From positions 149,248,692 to 149,312,691 of the forward strand of contig NC_051851.1 of NCBI RefSeq assembly GCF_905115235.1: 64,000 bases of DNA, given 5' to 3'. This stretch comes from Hermetia illucens (lineage: Eukaryota; Arthropoda; Insecta; Diptera; Stratiomyidae). A program made the position numbers and the translations under genes. Below are positions 1 to 10,042 of the stretch, piece after piece (positions within the stretch are counted from its first letter, which is position 1; each line of letters starts with the position of its first letter). Below the pieces are notes generated by a model, which did no database searches, had not been told where the DNA came from, and worked only from the letters and a program-made list of their open reading frames with translations.

Positions 1-240
1 CCCACCGGAGGTTACCTGGTACCATAGCAACCGGGATGACCCTCAGAGTATATGATCAAGGAGAATTTCTGGAGCATTATTCTTGGCCCGGTTATTCACG
101 GTTGGCCCTTTTGTGAGAGTCTCATGATGGTTATGGTTGTGGTCATATCACGAACAGAGCTCCTTGAGATCTCAAGGATGGGGTTGCTTCGGTAACCACC
201 AATTTTGGTGCCCTTTTATCAACGTTTCACGAGAACATAT
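1..240 (+). repeat. Diverged copy of a LINE-3'-end-like repeat (related to 55200..55812)
   Basis: The first ~240 bases align loosely with 55420..55570. Shared blocks include GGTACCAT followed by a GGGAT..CCC stretch, a CGGTTG.CCC block, and a GGTTGTGGT block followed by GAACAGAG. The better copy at 55200..55812 has target-site duplications, so this is a mobile-element remnant. No ORF. The left part may lie outside the window. Family is inferred: probably the untranslated 3' end of a non-LTR element. Confidence 0.4.
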
Positions 241-371
241 TGCGCTTTATTTAATACGCAATCAAAGGAAAAACTGAAGTGAGTTACGTAAAAATATGAT
301 GCTTGATGGTTTATGAGTATGAGTTATGAGAATAAAATCAACGTCACTTTCTCTTAAAGTGTAATTTCAAG

Positions 372-381
372 TTTATTTATT
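372..381 (-). terminator. Poly(A) signals of PHF5A
   Basis: The minus strand shows two overlapping AATAAA hexamers (reverse complement of TTTATTTATT), about 120 bases downstream of the PHF5A stop codon at 499..501. No earlier AATAAA lies between stop and this site, so it is the likely cleavage signal. Confidence 0.55.
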
Positions 382-498
382 TCGATTATAAAAAAAAAAG
401 GAGTAGAATTAAAAATAATAAAGACATACCACACAACTAGTACCTGGAATAGAAAAAAATGCTTCATCAGTTTAGACCTTAAAAATTTATAAGCTTCC

Positions 499-588
499 TT
501 ACGTTTGTTTAAATCCATATTTTTTCCTTTCGTAGAACAAATCTGTTTTTGAACTTCCCAAATTCACAATTTTCGGGCAACCGTCCCT
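499..588 (-). CDS. PHF5A: PHF5A coding exon 3
   Basis: Encodes [19 protein letters not shown] and the tail [10 protein letters not shown] with a TAA stop. Preceded by a pyrimidine-rich TTTTCTTTTCAG acceptor. It joins in phase 0 to exon 2, which ends ..MEKD, giving the conserved EKDRDGC junction of the family. Confidence 0.95.
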   Translation of the reverse strand, partial: RDGCPKIVNLGSSKTDLFYERKKYGFKQT

Positions 589-3500
589 CTGAAAAGAAAA
601 TTGAATGGAATTAATCGAGAGATGATTGTTTTATTCGAATAATGCTTAACAACGTTAGTAGCCGAGGACGGTGTGATCGTCTTCCTCTGCCCACAAGCAT
701 CACCCAAATCCGACGAAATAATCACGACGATCTCTAATTACGGAACCTAATTAATGATTGCCTTAAACCTCTATGCAGAGCATAATGCGTCAACCACACC
801 TAGGCATCATCATTGTCACACCCCTCCTCCACTATTCTAGAGTAGGTCACTTGTCAGCCAGTGAGATAGTGGGTTAAATGGCATAATCAGCAATGCAGAA
901 AAAGTCGAAGTGGAGGAGGCCATTTATCGTTCATGTCCATAGGGAACAAATGCACGAGTAGATAGCACCTCTGCGAATCCTCGGGTAAGAATGAAATGAT
1001 GCGGGAGTTTCACCACAGGCTTAATGCTCTGAAGGACGCTGTTTTGGCTTAGGCCCTAGTATGCGGTAACACCAATGCCAGGGCACTTGAAGAAGGTATG
1101 TCTCATTCAGACCTTAGACGGAGAACGGAGCCTTTAAATGCCGATGAGAACCGTCCTCGCAACTTTAACCGACGGATCTACGCCACCATCCGCGGCTAGG
1201 ATGCGAAGAAAGCATTCTCAGTGTAACCTTTACGTCGCAATCACTCGTAACATCGGTAGACAGGTAACGTGTTCTGGCAGTCTTCTCGGCAAGTGACCAG
1301 TGGTTCGAGGATATTTGTCGGCATGAACCAGAACTGCACTTCAGCTGATACTGTTATAAATTCAGTGATAAACCTAACAATAACAGCCCGCGGAGCTCCC
1401 AAGCAGTTCTTCTATGTATAAGTGAATGACGGAATTACTGACCTGCAGAGGTAGTATCATAAGCTTCGTCGTTTGGCACAACGCTTAAACACCCGGAAGG
1501 AGGCATGTACCACAATGACAGAGTATAGATCAGCTACAAGGAGACGCTGCAGCTCTATAAACACAAGCAAAGTTCACTGCTGACATGATCTAGTCAACGA
1601 GGTGAACGGGGATCCATGGTGACTTGATTCCAAACCTGCCCCCCATGGAAAATTGGAACTATTCGAAAACCCGGCATGATCACATAATGACGAGCAGATG
1701 GGCCTTGAGATGTCAAGGACTACTCGATTTTCACCATAAAAGAGGTCCAAGAAGAAGTTCTCACAATAAAAAATAAGAAGGTTCCAGATCCTGTTGGTAT
1801 CCCCGAAGAAGTATATAAACTAGTGTTTCAACATTGGCCAAAACTACTGTTCGGCGCATTCAACGCTTCTCTTCCACTGCAGGGTGACGAGGCTTGCATT
1901 GGTAAGCATAGGGAAGGAAACCCTAAGCTGCAGTCTGCTTACCGAAAACTATGCTCGAAAAGGATTTATCCCCCCAGGACAGTTCGGCTTTAGTGCAGGG
2001 AGATTCATGGCGGTCGTGGACGCGGTTCATCGAGCTGAGGCAGACAACCGCCGATCATGACTTGTAGTACCCCTCGTAACGCTTCATGTCAGAAATAGCT
2101 CCAATCCCATAATATGGACAAATACACATGCTAGGTACACTACATGCAGAGCTATTACTTGAGGATATTGAAGGATTATATGAGAGACCATCTCCTATGC
2201 TATGAGAAACTCGAGGGCGAGAGGAGGATACAGGTAGCACAGGGATTCATCCTAGGGCCGTACTTCTGGAAAGCTTCCGACAATAGTTTTCTCAGACTCA
2301 ATAAGAAGGAAGTCGCCCCTGGTCGATTATCCGTTTGATGTTGCGACACTTTTCGCCGGAGTCACTATTGAACCGGCGCAAAGCAGAATGGCATTTTGAA
2401 GCGAAGGGCAAGCGGATGGCTAACCGCTCGTGGTTTCAGCCGTGCACTAAAAAAACGGAAGTAGTCATTTTGACCAAAAAGAGAATCCGGACCTTATGTC
2501 CCATATCAACGCATTAGATTTGGAAAAGGCATTTGACTTGGTATGTGTAAAAGGACGAACATAGTATGTACGGGCCTCAGACCTATGCACCGCCAATGTT
2601 CTTCGTTTGTGATAGCATCAGCTTCGATGATACGACGCGGACAGTTGTCCACGAGGACTTGGAGCCCTCGAGTGATAGTGGAAGACACTTTCATGTTGAA
2701 CCCCCATATAGCAACACAAAAAGAACACTAGCACATAACAGTCTTAACTTGATCTTGGTGTTGAGATAACTGCATCTAGCGATGTTAATGCGTCGGGCAA
2801 CATCTAGTTCGGTGCCGCCGTCGGCCTCCTAGTTTGGAATTGCAAGTGTCTGGAAGTAATTACTACCGCCACAGCACTGCCCTGCCAGTGATTGAATGCA
2901 AGCACACTTTGATAATTCAGCTAGTCGTACCGTGATGTGACGCGATGAGGGTTTGCGGTGTTGTTATTGTTGAACTGCTGGTGGTATACGAAATTACTGA
3001 AGTCTTGACTGATAACCATCAGCAAATCTAACTCGTCTGTCAGATTTCATTGAGTTTACCACCGCAGTTTGTTGTTCGGGCGGTTTTCGAGATGTCTCCC
3101 TCTGGACCGTGTATCATCACGATGTTTTGCTGGTATTGATTCGAGATCGGGTTTCCTCCGATTTCGTTGGCTATCGCGTGAGAAGATTTGTATCCACCGA
3201 TGTTATTAATAGACGCGCTTGCAAAACTCAAGACTACTAACACTGTGTGTGAATTTGTTTTGCGACGCGCATTGTTGAATCAGTTGCTGAGACATTGATG
3301 CCACTGCTTGCACAACTTGGTCACGTGATCGTTGCGGAGTTTGCTAATCCTGTTGAATTCGTTTCGCTGCCTTGGAAACTCTCTTTTTATATGCTTGCGA
3401 TATAATGCTTATATCGCAACCACATTTTTGTATTTCGGTCGGACACAGACATGCGTTGCGATGGGGATAAAACGAGGCCATTCGCATTCACCGATGCCCA

Positions 3501-6500
3501 AATACAGGTTTCGTGCATTTGATGGCTTCGGAACTCCAATTTCAGTGGTACAAAAATATCCCCTTCGGGCGAAGATTTTTGAACTGCGCTGTGTACGTGA
3601 CCCGGACCGAGAACGTTGAGAATTCCCCTTGGATGGATTCACGGAGTAAATCTGCCGTTTAACTGCGCGTATCTCCATTCGTAGCTCTGCGAGCAGACTT
3701 AACAATTGCTGAACCAGCTGTATTAAGCGTGTTTCTGCTGCTGAAGGCGATGATGTTCGTATTGCTGACGTTGCTTCCGCAATGCATGATGCCAAGAGAA
3801 GTGCAGCGTAGACCTTGTCAGCTACGCTGGTCATCTGTTGTCACCATAATCGATTGAAAAGTAGATGGTAAGCGTCTTACCCATAGACTACGTATTGACG
3901 TCTCTTTAATTACAGTACCGCCAAAACGCTGCAGGCGGTGGAGGAATTGGGAAGGCTCTCCATGAGCTGCTTTGTTTTTTTCTCCTGGCAAGCACAGAAG
4001 GGCTTTATTAATTTCTCACGTAAGCGGTTATATGTGCTGTTGTTATGGAATCCGTAATTATATCGCGCACTTCGATGACATATCGCGGTGGCCGCACCGC
4101 TATGACTTCCAAATTTTTTATGTTATACCTCACAAAGCTTGGCTTCACAATTCTAAATCAAATCTTAGGGTCGTGGTAATTGAAGTCTGGAAAACTTAGT
4201 AAACAGTTTACGTGTTCTCGACATTCTCGTTGCCACTACTTTTACGTTTACCTTGAACCGGGCAATTTTCCTTTTTGAAATTCGGGGGCAACAACCTGAG
4301 AATTGATAAGTTAGGTTGATAGCAGAAGTCGAATGTTTTCATTGTGATGTTCACAAAGTGAGAGCTGTGAATAGACTGCCTCTTCTACTGGTTCTAATGC
4401 CAGGCAAGTGTCTGGAACTAATTTGCACCACCACACTAGATATTCAAATTGATCAACGCCTCCCATACTCTACCCAGGAAGGATCCTCTCTTTGCAGATC
4501 CAGAACGATTGGACCAAGGTCCATGACGTGGTGAGAGAGTAAACGGATGTCATTAACGTAGTCGAAGTATTTTGGGCAAGATGTCATCGTCTATTGAACT
4601 CCTCCATATTCTCCGGACAAGAGAACACTAAAAACGTCACCAATAACAAGAAGAAACCATATCCGTTCCAGGATTACTTTAAATATTATATTATGTTTGC
4701 GAAAGCAAGCAGCACCCAGGTATCCCTTCAATTGCTAAATTCCAAACGGATACCCTTCTTTGAAATTTGAATGATTATTCCCTTTTTTCTATTCCCTGGG
4801 AAGGGTCTCGGAGGATTTCCCAAGATTTCCGTATAAGTCGAAGTAGCAGATCAGGGATAACTGCAGGGACATCGATTAATAACTCTGCTGGCAGACCATC
4901 AAACCCAGCGGTTTATACACGAAAATTATTTCTCTTCTGCTTGGAAAAAAACAGTCTTTATCCGATGACTAGCCATTTCATCCACAAGAAGAGGAACTTC
5001 ACTACCACCTCTTCAGTTGTCCATCATCGTAGATAAGAAGTCGACCGTGGACGTCCTTCACAAGACCATCCAAAGATTTGCAACCACATGTGTCTGTGGG
5101 TGTTTGAGGTGTAGAAGAGGCAAATCCTTTGAGCACCCAGACCCTAGTGGGCCATTGCACTCGATTACCCCGTCTAACGGAAAATATCGGTTTATTTATG
5201 TATCGCAGGATTTCCATTGGTGGATGTGATGCTACCCACTATAGTTGTAGCACATCAGCACCAAAAATCTGATGTCTGATGCGTCCATAGGCGGGGCACT
5301 CACATAGGAAATGTTTCGTGAATTCCGCTTCCTCATTACAGGATGGACACGAATCATCTTGGAGAATTCCTATTCTGAACGTATGCCCAACTAGTGAATT
5401 GCGGCCTGTCAGAATGCCCAAAATACTTCTGCAAGTTTTCCTGCTTTTCGACAGGATAAAATTTGTTTGTTTGGTTCTCACAGGAAAAGTTTGGTGTGTT
5501 TAGGAGTATTAAGGCTCAGCCACCTGCCATTATGGGAAGCTTGTTCCCAGTTTTTGATAGCAGCATTAGCCAATGAGCCCAATGGGGAAATTGGACCCTC
5601 TTTTGCTAAAGCATCCAAGATTTCATTTCCCTCTACACCAAATTGACCGGGCATCCAGAGAAGTTTCACCGTATTGAATCTAGAAACAGAGTTCAATCGA
5701 TTTCTACATTCCTGAACAATTTTTGAAGTGATCAAAGGACTGCTCAACGCCCGCAATGCAGTTTGATTATCGCTACAGATTACGATGTACCTGTCCTTCA
5801 GCCGCTCGTCAATCATCCAGGTTTCAGCACTTAGAGTCGCATACACTTCAGCCTGAAAGACCGCTATATATTGTCCCACGGGAAAAGACTACTTCTCGCT
5901 TTGATTTGAGAGGTAGACTCCTGCTCCAGAACACTATTCTGTTTGCAACCACATGCAAGCTTTTTCATGTTGCGATATAAATTGCTGAAATCATTGCGAT
6001 TTGCGACATTTTCCGCTTGAACTGGTCATTCAATTGCAGATTCTCTTTTGTCACCGCGTACACTACAGTGAACTTCTCGAAATTTCGCTCGGTACCAGAG
6101 TGTGAATGCGTCACATCCGCCAGCAATCGCAGCGGTCAGTAAAGCCTTTAACCCTTCGCGTTCATCGCTCGACTTCCACCATTCCACTGTTAGTCAGATC
6201 TTATGATGCTCCTTCGAGACGTGGTCGACGACCTGGGCAGTACCTGACAAAAGAGTATTTCTGATTGTGACCCAATTCTCATCGATATTCTCAGTTGGAT
6301 TACTCAGTATATCTGCCGTCCGATTAGCAAGATACCAAACCATTGTCGAGCGACAACCAGGTTATACAGGTTATGTTGAACTCAAGGGTCGCAGTCCCCC
6401 CAACCTTGAGATAAATAGCGGACACAGGACGCAAGCAACCTTCAAATAGTGATACCTTTCGATTCCGATATTAGCGCCTGTCTTGTTACGCACATCAAGA

Positions 6501-7435
6501 AGACAACTTCTAAATCTACAGCTGATCGCACGTCCGAGGAAGGGTGTTTTCAGGTCCCACCTTCGCATTCAAATCACCCATCACGATCACAATAACACAT
6601 TTAGGAAGCAGCCCCTGAACCGCGTTTAATTGTTCGCAGAAAGCATCCTTCTCCACTACATCGAAAGTCTCCAATTGTGATGCTCCTTAACCTGGACCGG
6701 AATCTTGAAGTTAGAAGTCTGTCAGAAACCGTCTCCCAGGTCAAGAGAGCGCACCTTGCGGTAGACATCAGAAACAACCAGACACCGGATCCGCATCTGC
6801 TACCACTTGGCTTTTCAGAAGACAAAAGTCCGCAAGAGGGAGAGGAGTATTCTCCAGAGTTCCACCATTCTACTTCGCTTAGACCCAGAATGTCAAGCTT
6901 ATATGGCTGGAATTTCCGCTCAAGTTGGAGAAAGTGACCATTCTGAGAACCGTCGCAACCGTTGTCGAGCGGCGACTCATTCCAGAAACAAATTATTGCC
7001 CGCTCCGATAGCCAGAGATCGTCCTCTGTTGCGCCTCTTACAACAAGCAAGGAAGACTTTGAATGTATTGTTAAGCTCCAACTCACATAGCAAAAGGAAA
7101 CCCATCGAAAAACGTCCTACTTACATCTTTCTCCATTATCGTGCACTCCTTGCAATAGTACGCGTCCGAGACTCCCGGGCCACCGCAAATAACACATCGT
7201 CCTTGGTAAGATCCATAATTGCATTCATCACAAATCCGAACGAGGGTACAGGGACGCACATAAGAATCGCAAATCACGCATTTGCCGTCGCATTTCTCGC
7301 AGAGCCGACCAATCGCTAGGAAAATAATCAAATCTGTTTTTAAAGCCACTTTCCCACCAAAATGCTCCAAATAACAAACTTACCAACGCCAGGCTGTTTG
7401 CGGCAGAAAATCAAATCAGGATGATGCTTAGCCAT
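499..7435 (-). CDS. PHF5A: PHD finger-like protein 5A, SF3b subunit (three coding exons)
   Basis: PHF5A is a small zinc protein of the SF3b part of U2 snRNP; with SF3B1 it forms the pocket for the branch-point adenosine. Coding exons on the minus strand are 7435..7384, 7315..7125 and 588..499, 52+191+90 nt = 110 codons plus stop, exactly the usual 110 aa. Exon 1 starts [11 protein letters not shown]. Exon 2 carries the cysteine-rich core, with C23, C26, C30, C33, C40, C46, C49, C58, C61, C72 and C75 forming the knotted zinc clusters. Exon 3 begins RDGCPKIVN and ends YGFKQT. Introns are phase 1 (7383..7316, GT..AG) and phase 0 (7124..589, GT..AG). The family normally ends in KKR or KRR; the QT ending is unusual. 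Intron 2 is 6.5 kb of transposon debris. Shares a promoter with TRMT6. Exon 3 was found by matching the missing C-terminus to distant sequence; spliced product is inferred. Confidence 0.95.
930..2770 (+). mobile_element. R1-like LINE, degraded ORF2 (endonuclease to reverse transcriptase)
   Basis: Broken frames read in order along the R1-clade ORF2. Around 980-1090 is an endonuclease stretch with [18 protein letters not shown] and NTNARALE. At 1215-1300 the region before the SDHQYI motif of related copies is seen. At 1745-1870 a reverse-transcriptase N-terminal block reads [19 protein letters not shown], nearly the same as the copy at 17781..22200. 2140-2340 holds the finger/palm part ([22 protein letters not shown]), 2335-2500 the part after the YADD box. 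Many stops and frameshifts; no intact ORF. Lies in PHF5A intron 2, opposite to the gene. Clade assigned from motifs recalled from insect R1 elements. Confidence 0.75.
3040..3834 (-). mobile_element. Gypsy (Ty3)-family LTR retrotransposon, gag fragment, fossil
   Basis: A minus-strand stretch resembles the C-terminal half of Gypsy gag: an [12 protein letters not shown] helix, a [15 protein letters not shown] coiled region and a Ser/Arg-rich tail ([13 protein letters not shown]). The fragment is broken and no LTRs were recognised beside it. An old insertion in PHF5A intron 2, on the gene's own strand. Family is inferred from motif resemblance. Confidence 0.55.
3835..5009. other. Intronic stretch without recognised content
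   Basis: Part of PHF5A intron 2. Short open frames here have no family motif and no coding-like composition. Probably old transposon sequence decayed beyond recognition. Confidence 0.4.
5010..5960 (-). mobile_element. I-like LINE with RNase H domain, C-terminal part and 3' UTR
   Basis: The minus strand carries an RNase H domain: [15 protein letters not shown], then [13 protein letters not shown] with the catalytic Asp, then [20 protein letters not shown], the C-terminal motif with GN.. and the last Asp. After it comes a zinc-binding tail with [16 protein letters not shown] and [21 protein letters not shown] (CCHC). A second copy of the family is at 23930..25000. About two breaks. The copy is cut on its 5' side at ~5960. 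RNase H together with the CCHC tail fits the I/LOA group rather than classical Jockey. Confidence 0.8.
6180..7015 (-). mobile_element. RTE-like LINE, endonuclease and linker fragment
   Basis: Minus-strand frames read [19 protein letters not shown], the APE-type endonuclease motif with catalytic Glu, often annotated in insects as 'craniofacial development protein 2-like'. They continue through [13 protein letters not shown], then [17 protein letters not shown] (before the SDHxL motif), and at 6240-6330 a linker [17 protein letters not shown]. The linker recurs at 28676..28860 and 32655..32900. Multiple frameshifts. Sits in PHF5A intron 2, about 110 bp from exon 2. Confidence 0.7.
7125..7315 (-). 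CDS. PHF5A: PHF5A coding exon 2
   Basis: Encodes [12 protein letters not shown] through [10 protein letters not shown], the zinc-binding core. Acceptor is TTTTCCTAG; donor is GTAAGT. The first codon (Ala) is split with exon 1. Confidence 0.97.
7384..7435 (-). CDS. PHF5A: PHF5A coding exon 1
   Basis: Encodes [17 protein letters not shown] plus the first base of Ala18. Context of the start is ACAAATGG; donor is GTAAGT. The 68-bp first intron is typical of a short insect intron. Confidence 0.95.
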
Positions 7436-7708
7436 TTGTAACTATGTAGAAGTGTTAAATTCAAAGCAGTTTATGATAATAACAGAGGAAAAGTATCAAA
7501 AACAACACTCGCTGTCAGGAATGGAAGCCGCGTTTTCGGGGTAGCATCAGCTGTTCGAGAATGTTGCTGCGTATAGTTTGTTGCAGAGCGTTATTGCAAC
7601 AAAACGTACTAGACGATTTGATGTTGCGGAAACATCAGCACCACATGTCGATCTGTCAACGTCCTCAGCCTTCTCAAAGTGTTTACATTCGAAACAGGAA
7701 TCGGCGAA
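7436..7708. promoter_or_regulatory. Bidirectional promoter region of PHF5A and TRMT6
   Basis: Only 273 bp separate the two start codons, so both 5' UTRs and both core promoters must lie here. No TATA box is evident. At 7546..7555 is ATCAGCTGTT, which matches the AWCAGCTGWT E-box known as motif 5 of Drosophila housekeeping core promoters. Two constitutively needed RNA-metabolism genes sharing a TATA-less promoter is typical. Exact start sites cannot be set from sequence. Confidence 0.65.
7546..7555. promoter_or_regulatory. E-box (motif 5-like) in the shared promoter
   Basis: ATCAGCTGTT fits the AWCAGCTGWT consensus at every position and is close to palindromic, so it could serve both genes. 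It lies 110 bases from the PHF5A start and 154 from the TRMT6 start. Confidence 0.45.
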
Positions 7709-9010
7709 ATGACTGAGACGTCTACAATAAAAGTTGGGGATTACGTCGTTATCCAGCGACAAAAGTATACAAAGTTACACAAATACGGCTCATTAGACTC
7801 AATAGTTATACTCGGCAAGCAGAAAATATCACTACGAAGCATCGCCGGCCAGAAATACTTCACCACATTCAAAATGGTCCCAAATGAAAAGAACCCAAAA
7901 TCGGGCTTCAGTCTGGAAGTTTGTTCAGAAGCTGAAGCAAAAAACCTCCGAGACGCCCTGAACGTCCAAGAGTGCGGCACGGACAACAGAAACATCCTCG
8001 ATGACGGTGAATCCCAAGGACTCAAAGCTGACGACATCGACAAGTTGCGCGGAGAATGCTCTGGCTCGACCGAACTTATCGAAAAAATCGTGGAAAACTC
8101 AAAAACTTTCACGAGCAAAACACAGTATTCGCAGGAGAAATATCTCAAGAAAAAGTCGAAAAAATATTGTGAGTTTATCTGCATCCGCAAGCCAACAATT
8201 CGTCTTCTATCTGAGATCTACTATCGACAGAAGCCCGAGGAGATTATGGGAATCCGAATGGACACGTTGTCCCAGATTGTCTCCTACTCGGGGATCTCGG
8301 CGTTTGGGAACTACTTGTTGTACGATTCTGGGTCGAATGGACTTCTGGCTGCCACGATGCTCAACTCAATAGGAGCCGGAACTGAAGCGAAACTTGTTAA
8401 CTTACATCCAGGGAATGAGCCCCAGAAACAAGCCTTCCTCGCACTAGGATTTCCCCAGGAGCAGGCAAGCCGCTGTGTTTCCGTGAACATATACTCTGTT
8501 CTGCGACAGTACTACCAAGGGGAAACCACACTCAATGGAACGGAACCCGTTGCAGCCGGGAGCAAGCGAAAGCCGGACGATGATGAAAACGCTCCAGTCG
8601 AGGAAAAGCGACAACGGTTGGAGGAACCAAACCCGGAGATGGTAACCATCGAGCCTAAAACCGAACCTACTGACAAAAAACTTAAGTGGCAGCTTGAGAA
8701 CGAACGAGCCGTGGAGCTGATGAAGGGGAAGTTCGACTGCTTGGTGATAGCTGCCAAGGAGCATCCTCAGAACATAATAAAGGCGCTGTTACCGTTTCTT
8801 AAGCCTTCGCGACCGTTGGTCATATTCAACTCTTGTCGGGAGGTGCTGATGGATATTTACGTGGACTTGAAAGCTTCCGGTGAGGTGAATGGGCTACGCC
8901 TGGCTTCGAACTGGCTCCGTTCTTATCAAATACTCCCCAATCGGACGCATCCCGAGGTCAATATGAACGGGAATAGTGGATTTATAATGTTTGGTTATTC
9001 TGTTTCATGA
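7709..9010 (+). CDS. TRMT6: tRNA (adenine-58-N1) methyltransferase non-catalytic subunit TRM6
   Basis: TRM6/Gcd10 pairs with catalytic TRM61 in a heterotetramer that makes m1A58 in the T-loop of tRNAs, including initiator tRNA, in the nucleus. The ATG at 7709 is preferred: the open frame runs 10 codons upstream but offers only GTG. It gives 433 aa in one exon. Residues 8-90 form the N-terminal beta domain (VGDYVVIQR). Residues 131-153 (SKTFTSKTQYSQEKYLKKKS) match the family's basic tRNA-binding strap. Residues 181-262 (IRMDTLSQIVSYSG..LLYDSGSNGLLAATML) are the Rossmann-like core without a proper SAM loop, as expected for the inactive subunit. Residues 285-306 are a charged linker with KRK and KRQR, nuclear-signal-like. 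The C-terminus (LRSYQILPNRTHPEVNMNG, then GFIMFGYSVS) is typical. Divergently paired with PHF5A. Confidence 0.95.
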   Translation: MTETSTIKVGDYVVIQRQKYTKLHKYGSLDSIVILGKQKISLRSIAGQKYFTTFKMVPNEKNPKSGFSLEVCSEAEAKNLRDALNVQECGTDNRNILDDGESQGLKADDIDKLRGECSGSTELIEKIVENSKTFTSKTQYSQEKYLKKKSKKYCEFICIRKPTIRLLSEIYYRQKPEEIMGIRMDTLSQIVSYSGISAFGNYLLYDSGSNGLLAATMLNSIGAGTEAKLVNLHPGNEPQKQAFLALGFPQEQASRCVSVNIYSVLRQYYQGETTLNGTEPVAAGSKRKPDDDENAPVEEKRQRLEEPNPEMVTIEPKTEPTDKKLKWQLENERAVELMKGKFDCLVIAAKEHPQNIIKALLPFLKPSRPLVIFNSCREVLMDIYVDLKASGEVNGLRLASNWLRSYQILPNRTHPEVNMNGNSGFIMFGYSVS

Positions 9011-9015
9011 ATAAA
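9010..9015 (+). terminator. Poly(A) signal overlapping the TRMT6 stop codon
   Basis: AATAAA begins on the last base of the TGA stop. A T/G-rich stretch at 9048..9063 could be the downstream element. The mRNA would then have a 3' UTR of only about 20-30 nt. Confidence 0.6.
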
Positions 9016-9111
9016 GGTTTCGTTATTAGAATCTTAGAATAGCAGGAATTGTTATCTTGTTTTTAACGATTGAAGGAAGAGGGTCGCAGAAACCCCCAAT
9101 TTTGGATTTAT

Positions 9112-9366
9112 TTAGCAGGAGACCGGGAACCTGAACCTTGTAAAATGACTAAGAGACCTCTGGGAGTCGTTTGCCCTAATTAGGACATACGTGCAAGGGT
9201 CGAGATACCTGGCCATGTCTTTCACGTGATTGACGGGTGGTGGTGACTTCAGCTTCTGCACTGCGTCCTTCAACAGACGCAAGAATTCACTGGTCCTAAA
9301 GCCCGACAAAGAAGACTGCGTACAAGGGGAGCAAATCCAGCGACAAAGAGGCCCCATAATATTCAC
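9112..9366 (-). mobile_element. Gypsy (Ty3)-family LTR retrotransposon, integrase-end fragment, fossil
   Basis: The minus strand resembles the C-terminal end of Gypsy pol, just past the integrase core: a LRLLKDAVQKLKSPPPVNH stretch, then LDPCTYVLIRANDSQRSLS, the usual 'cT.VfvR.D..r..L' motif. Short and broken; no LTR recognised beside it. Old fossil. It is on the same strand as the gag fragment at 3040..3834, but the order is wrong for a single element. Confidence 0.55.
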
Positions 9367-10042
9367 CCCCGACTTTGATAATTTTCACCGCGGGCCCTGT
9401 CTTTCGCACAATTTCCACCATGGGCAAGGATTCTCTCTCTACGGCCTTACATACACGATGCTAACCCCAGGCCTCTTGGGCGGAATTTTTCTCTCACAAT
9501 TACCGTTGGCACTCAAAGATGCGCGATGATTTTTCTCCACCGTAAAAATTCGAACAATGCGCTAGGGGTTGAATCTACTCTATATATAATGTTCATGGGC
9601 CCGGCCTAAGGTCGAGTACAAGTTCGCCCATTCAAAAACAACGGTAGAAGTTTAACATGCCTAAGAATCTTCTCTGATCCTTAATTATTGGCCGTGGAAA
9701 GCTCTGAATCGCTTGCACCTTGACTGAGTCCAGTTGGATCACTTCAGGAGTTTCAAGTGGCGAGAAATCTTATCTGCAATTGGTAGAAGGAGACGTTGAA
9801 AAATGCACTCGATGTACTCTAAATGTTGCGGGTCAGAGACGAAAATGCATTGATATTTGCGCTCTACAAAAACTCGATGATGTTTGATGTGGTGCCAAAA
9901 GTTACGACACAAAACATGAACACGTCAAAAATATATACTTCTTTATTTTGGTGGCTCATACATTGGCATCGCCACCTCTGATGGTTTCCGTGATGCCATT
10001 AAAGAAGTCGAGCGATTTGATGAGCGGTTAGGGAGGTAGGTA
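9367..10042. other. Unassigned intergenic stretch
   Basis: No gene seen. The left part may continue the Gypsy fossil. The right part (9900-10042) is probably 3' UTR of the LOA-like LINE that follows on the minus strand, given its position after the RNase H domain. Confidence 0.35.

Larger units (their letters stand above)
589..7124 (-). other. PHF5A intron 2, 6.5 kb, filled with transposon remnants
   Basis: Bounded by a GTAAGT donor and a TTTCAG acceptor. Contents in plus coordinates: 600-930 nothing recognised; R1-like LINE 930..2770 (+); 2771-3039 nothing clear; Gypsy gag fossil 3040..3834 (-); 3835-5009 no recognisable gene; I-like LINE 5010..5960 (-); RTE endonuclease 6180..7015 (-). Confidence 0.9.

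Noticed and set aside
7679-7708. Ten-codon N-terminal extension of TRMT6
   Set aside because: It begins with GTG, not ATG; the ATG at 7709 is the first real start and fits the family's N-terminus.
7741-8190. 149-codon minus-strand frame, and other frames inside 7709..9010
   Set aside because: Shadows of TRMT6.
3040-9366. One Gypsy element spanning the gag and integrase fossils
   Set aside because: Both are on the minus strand, but gag lies downstream of integrase in that reading direction, and two live host genes lie between them. They are separate old fragments.
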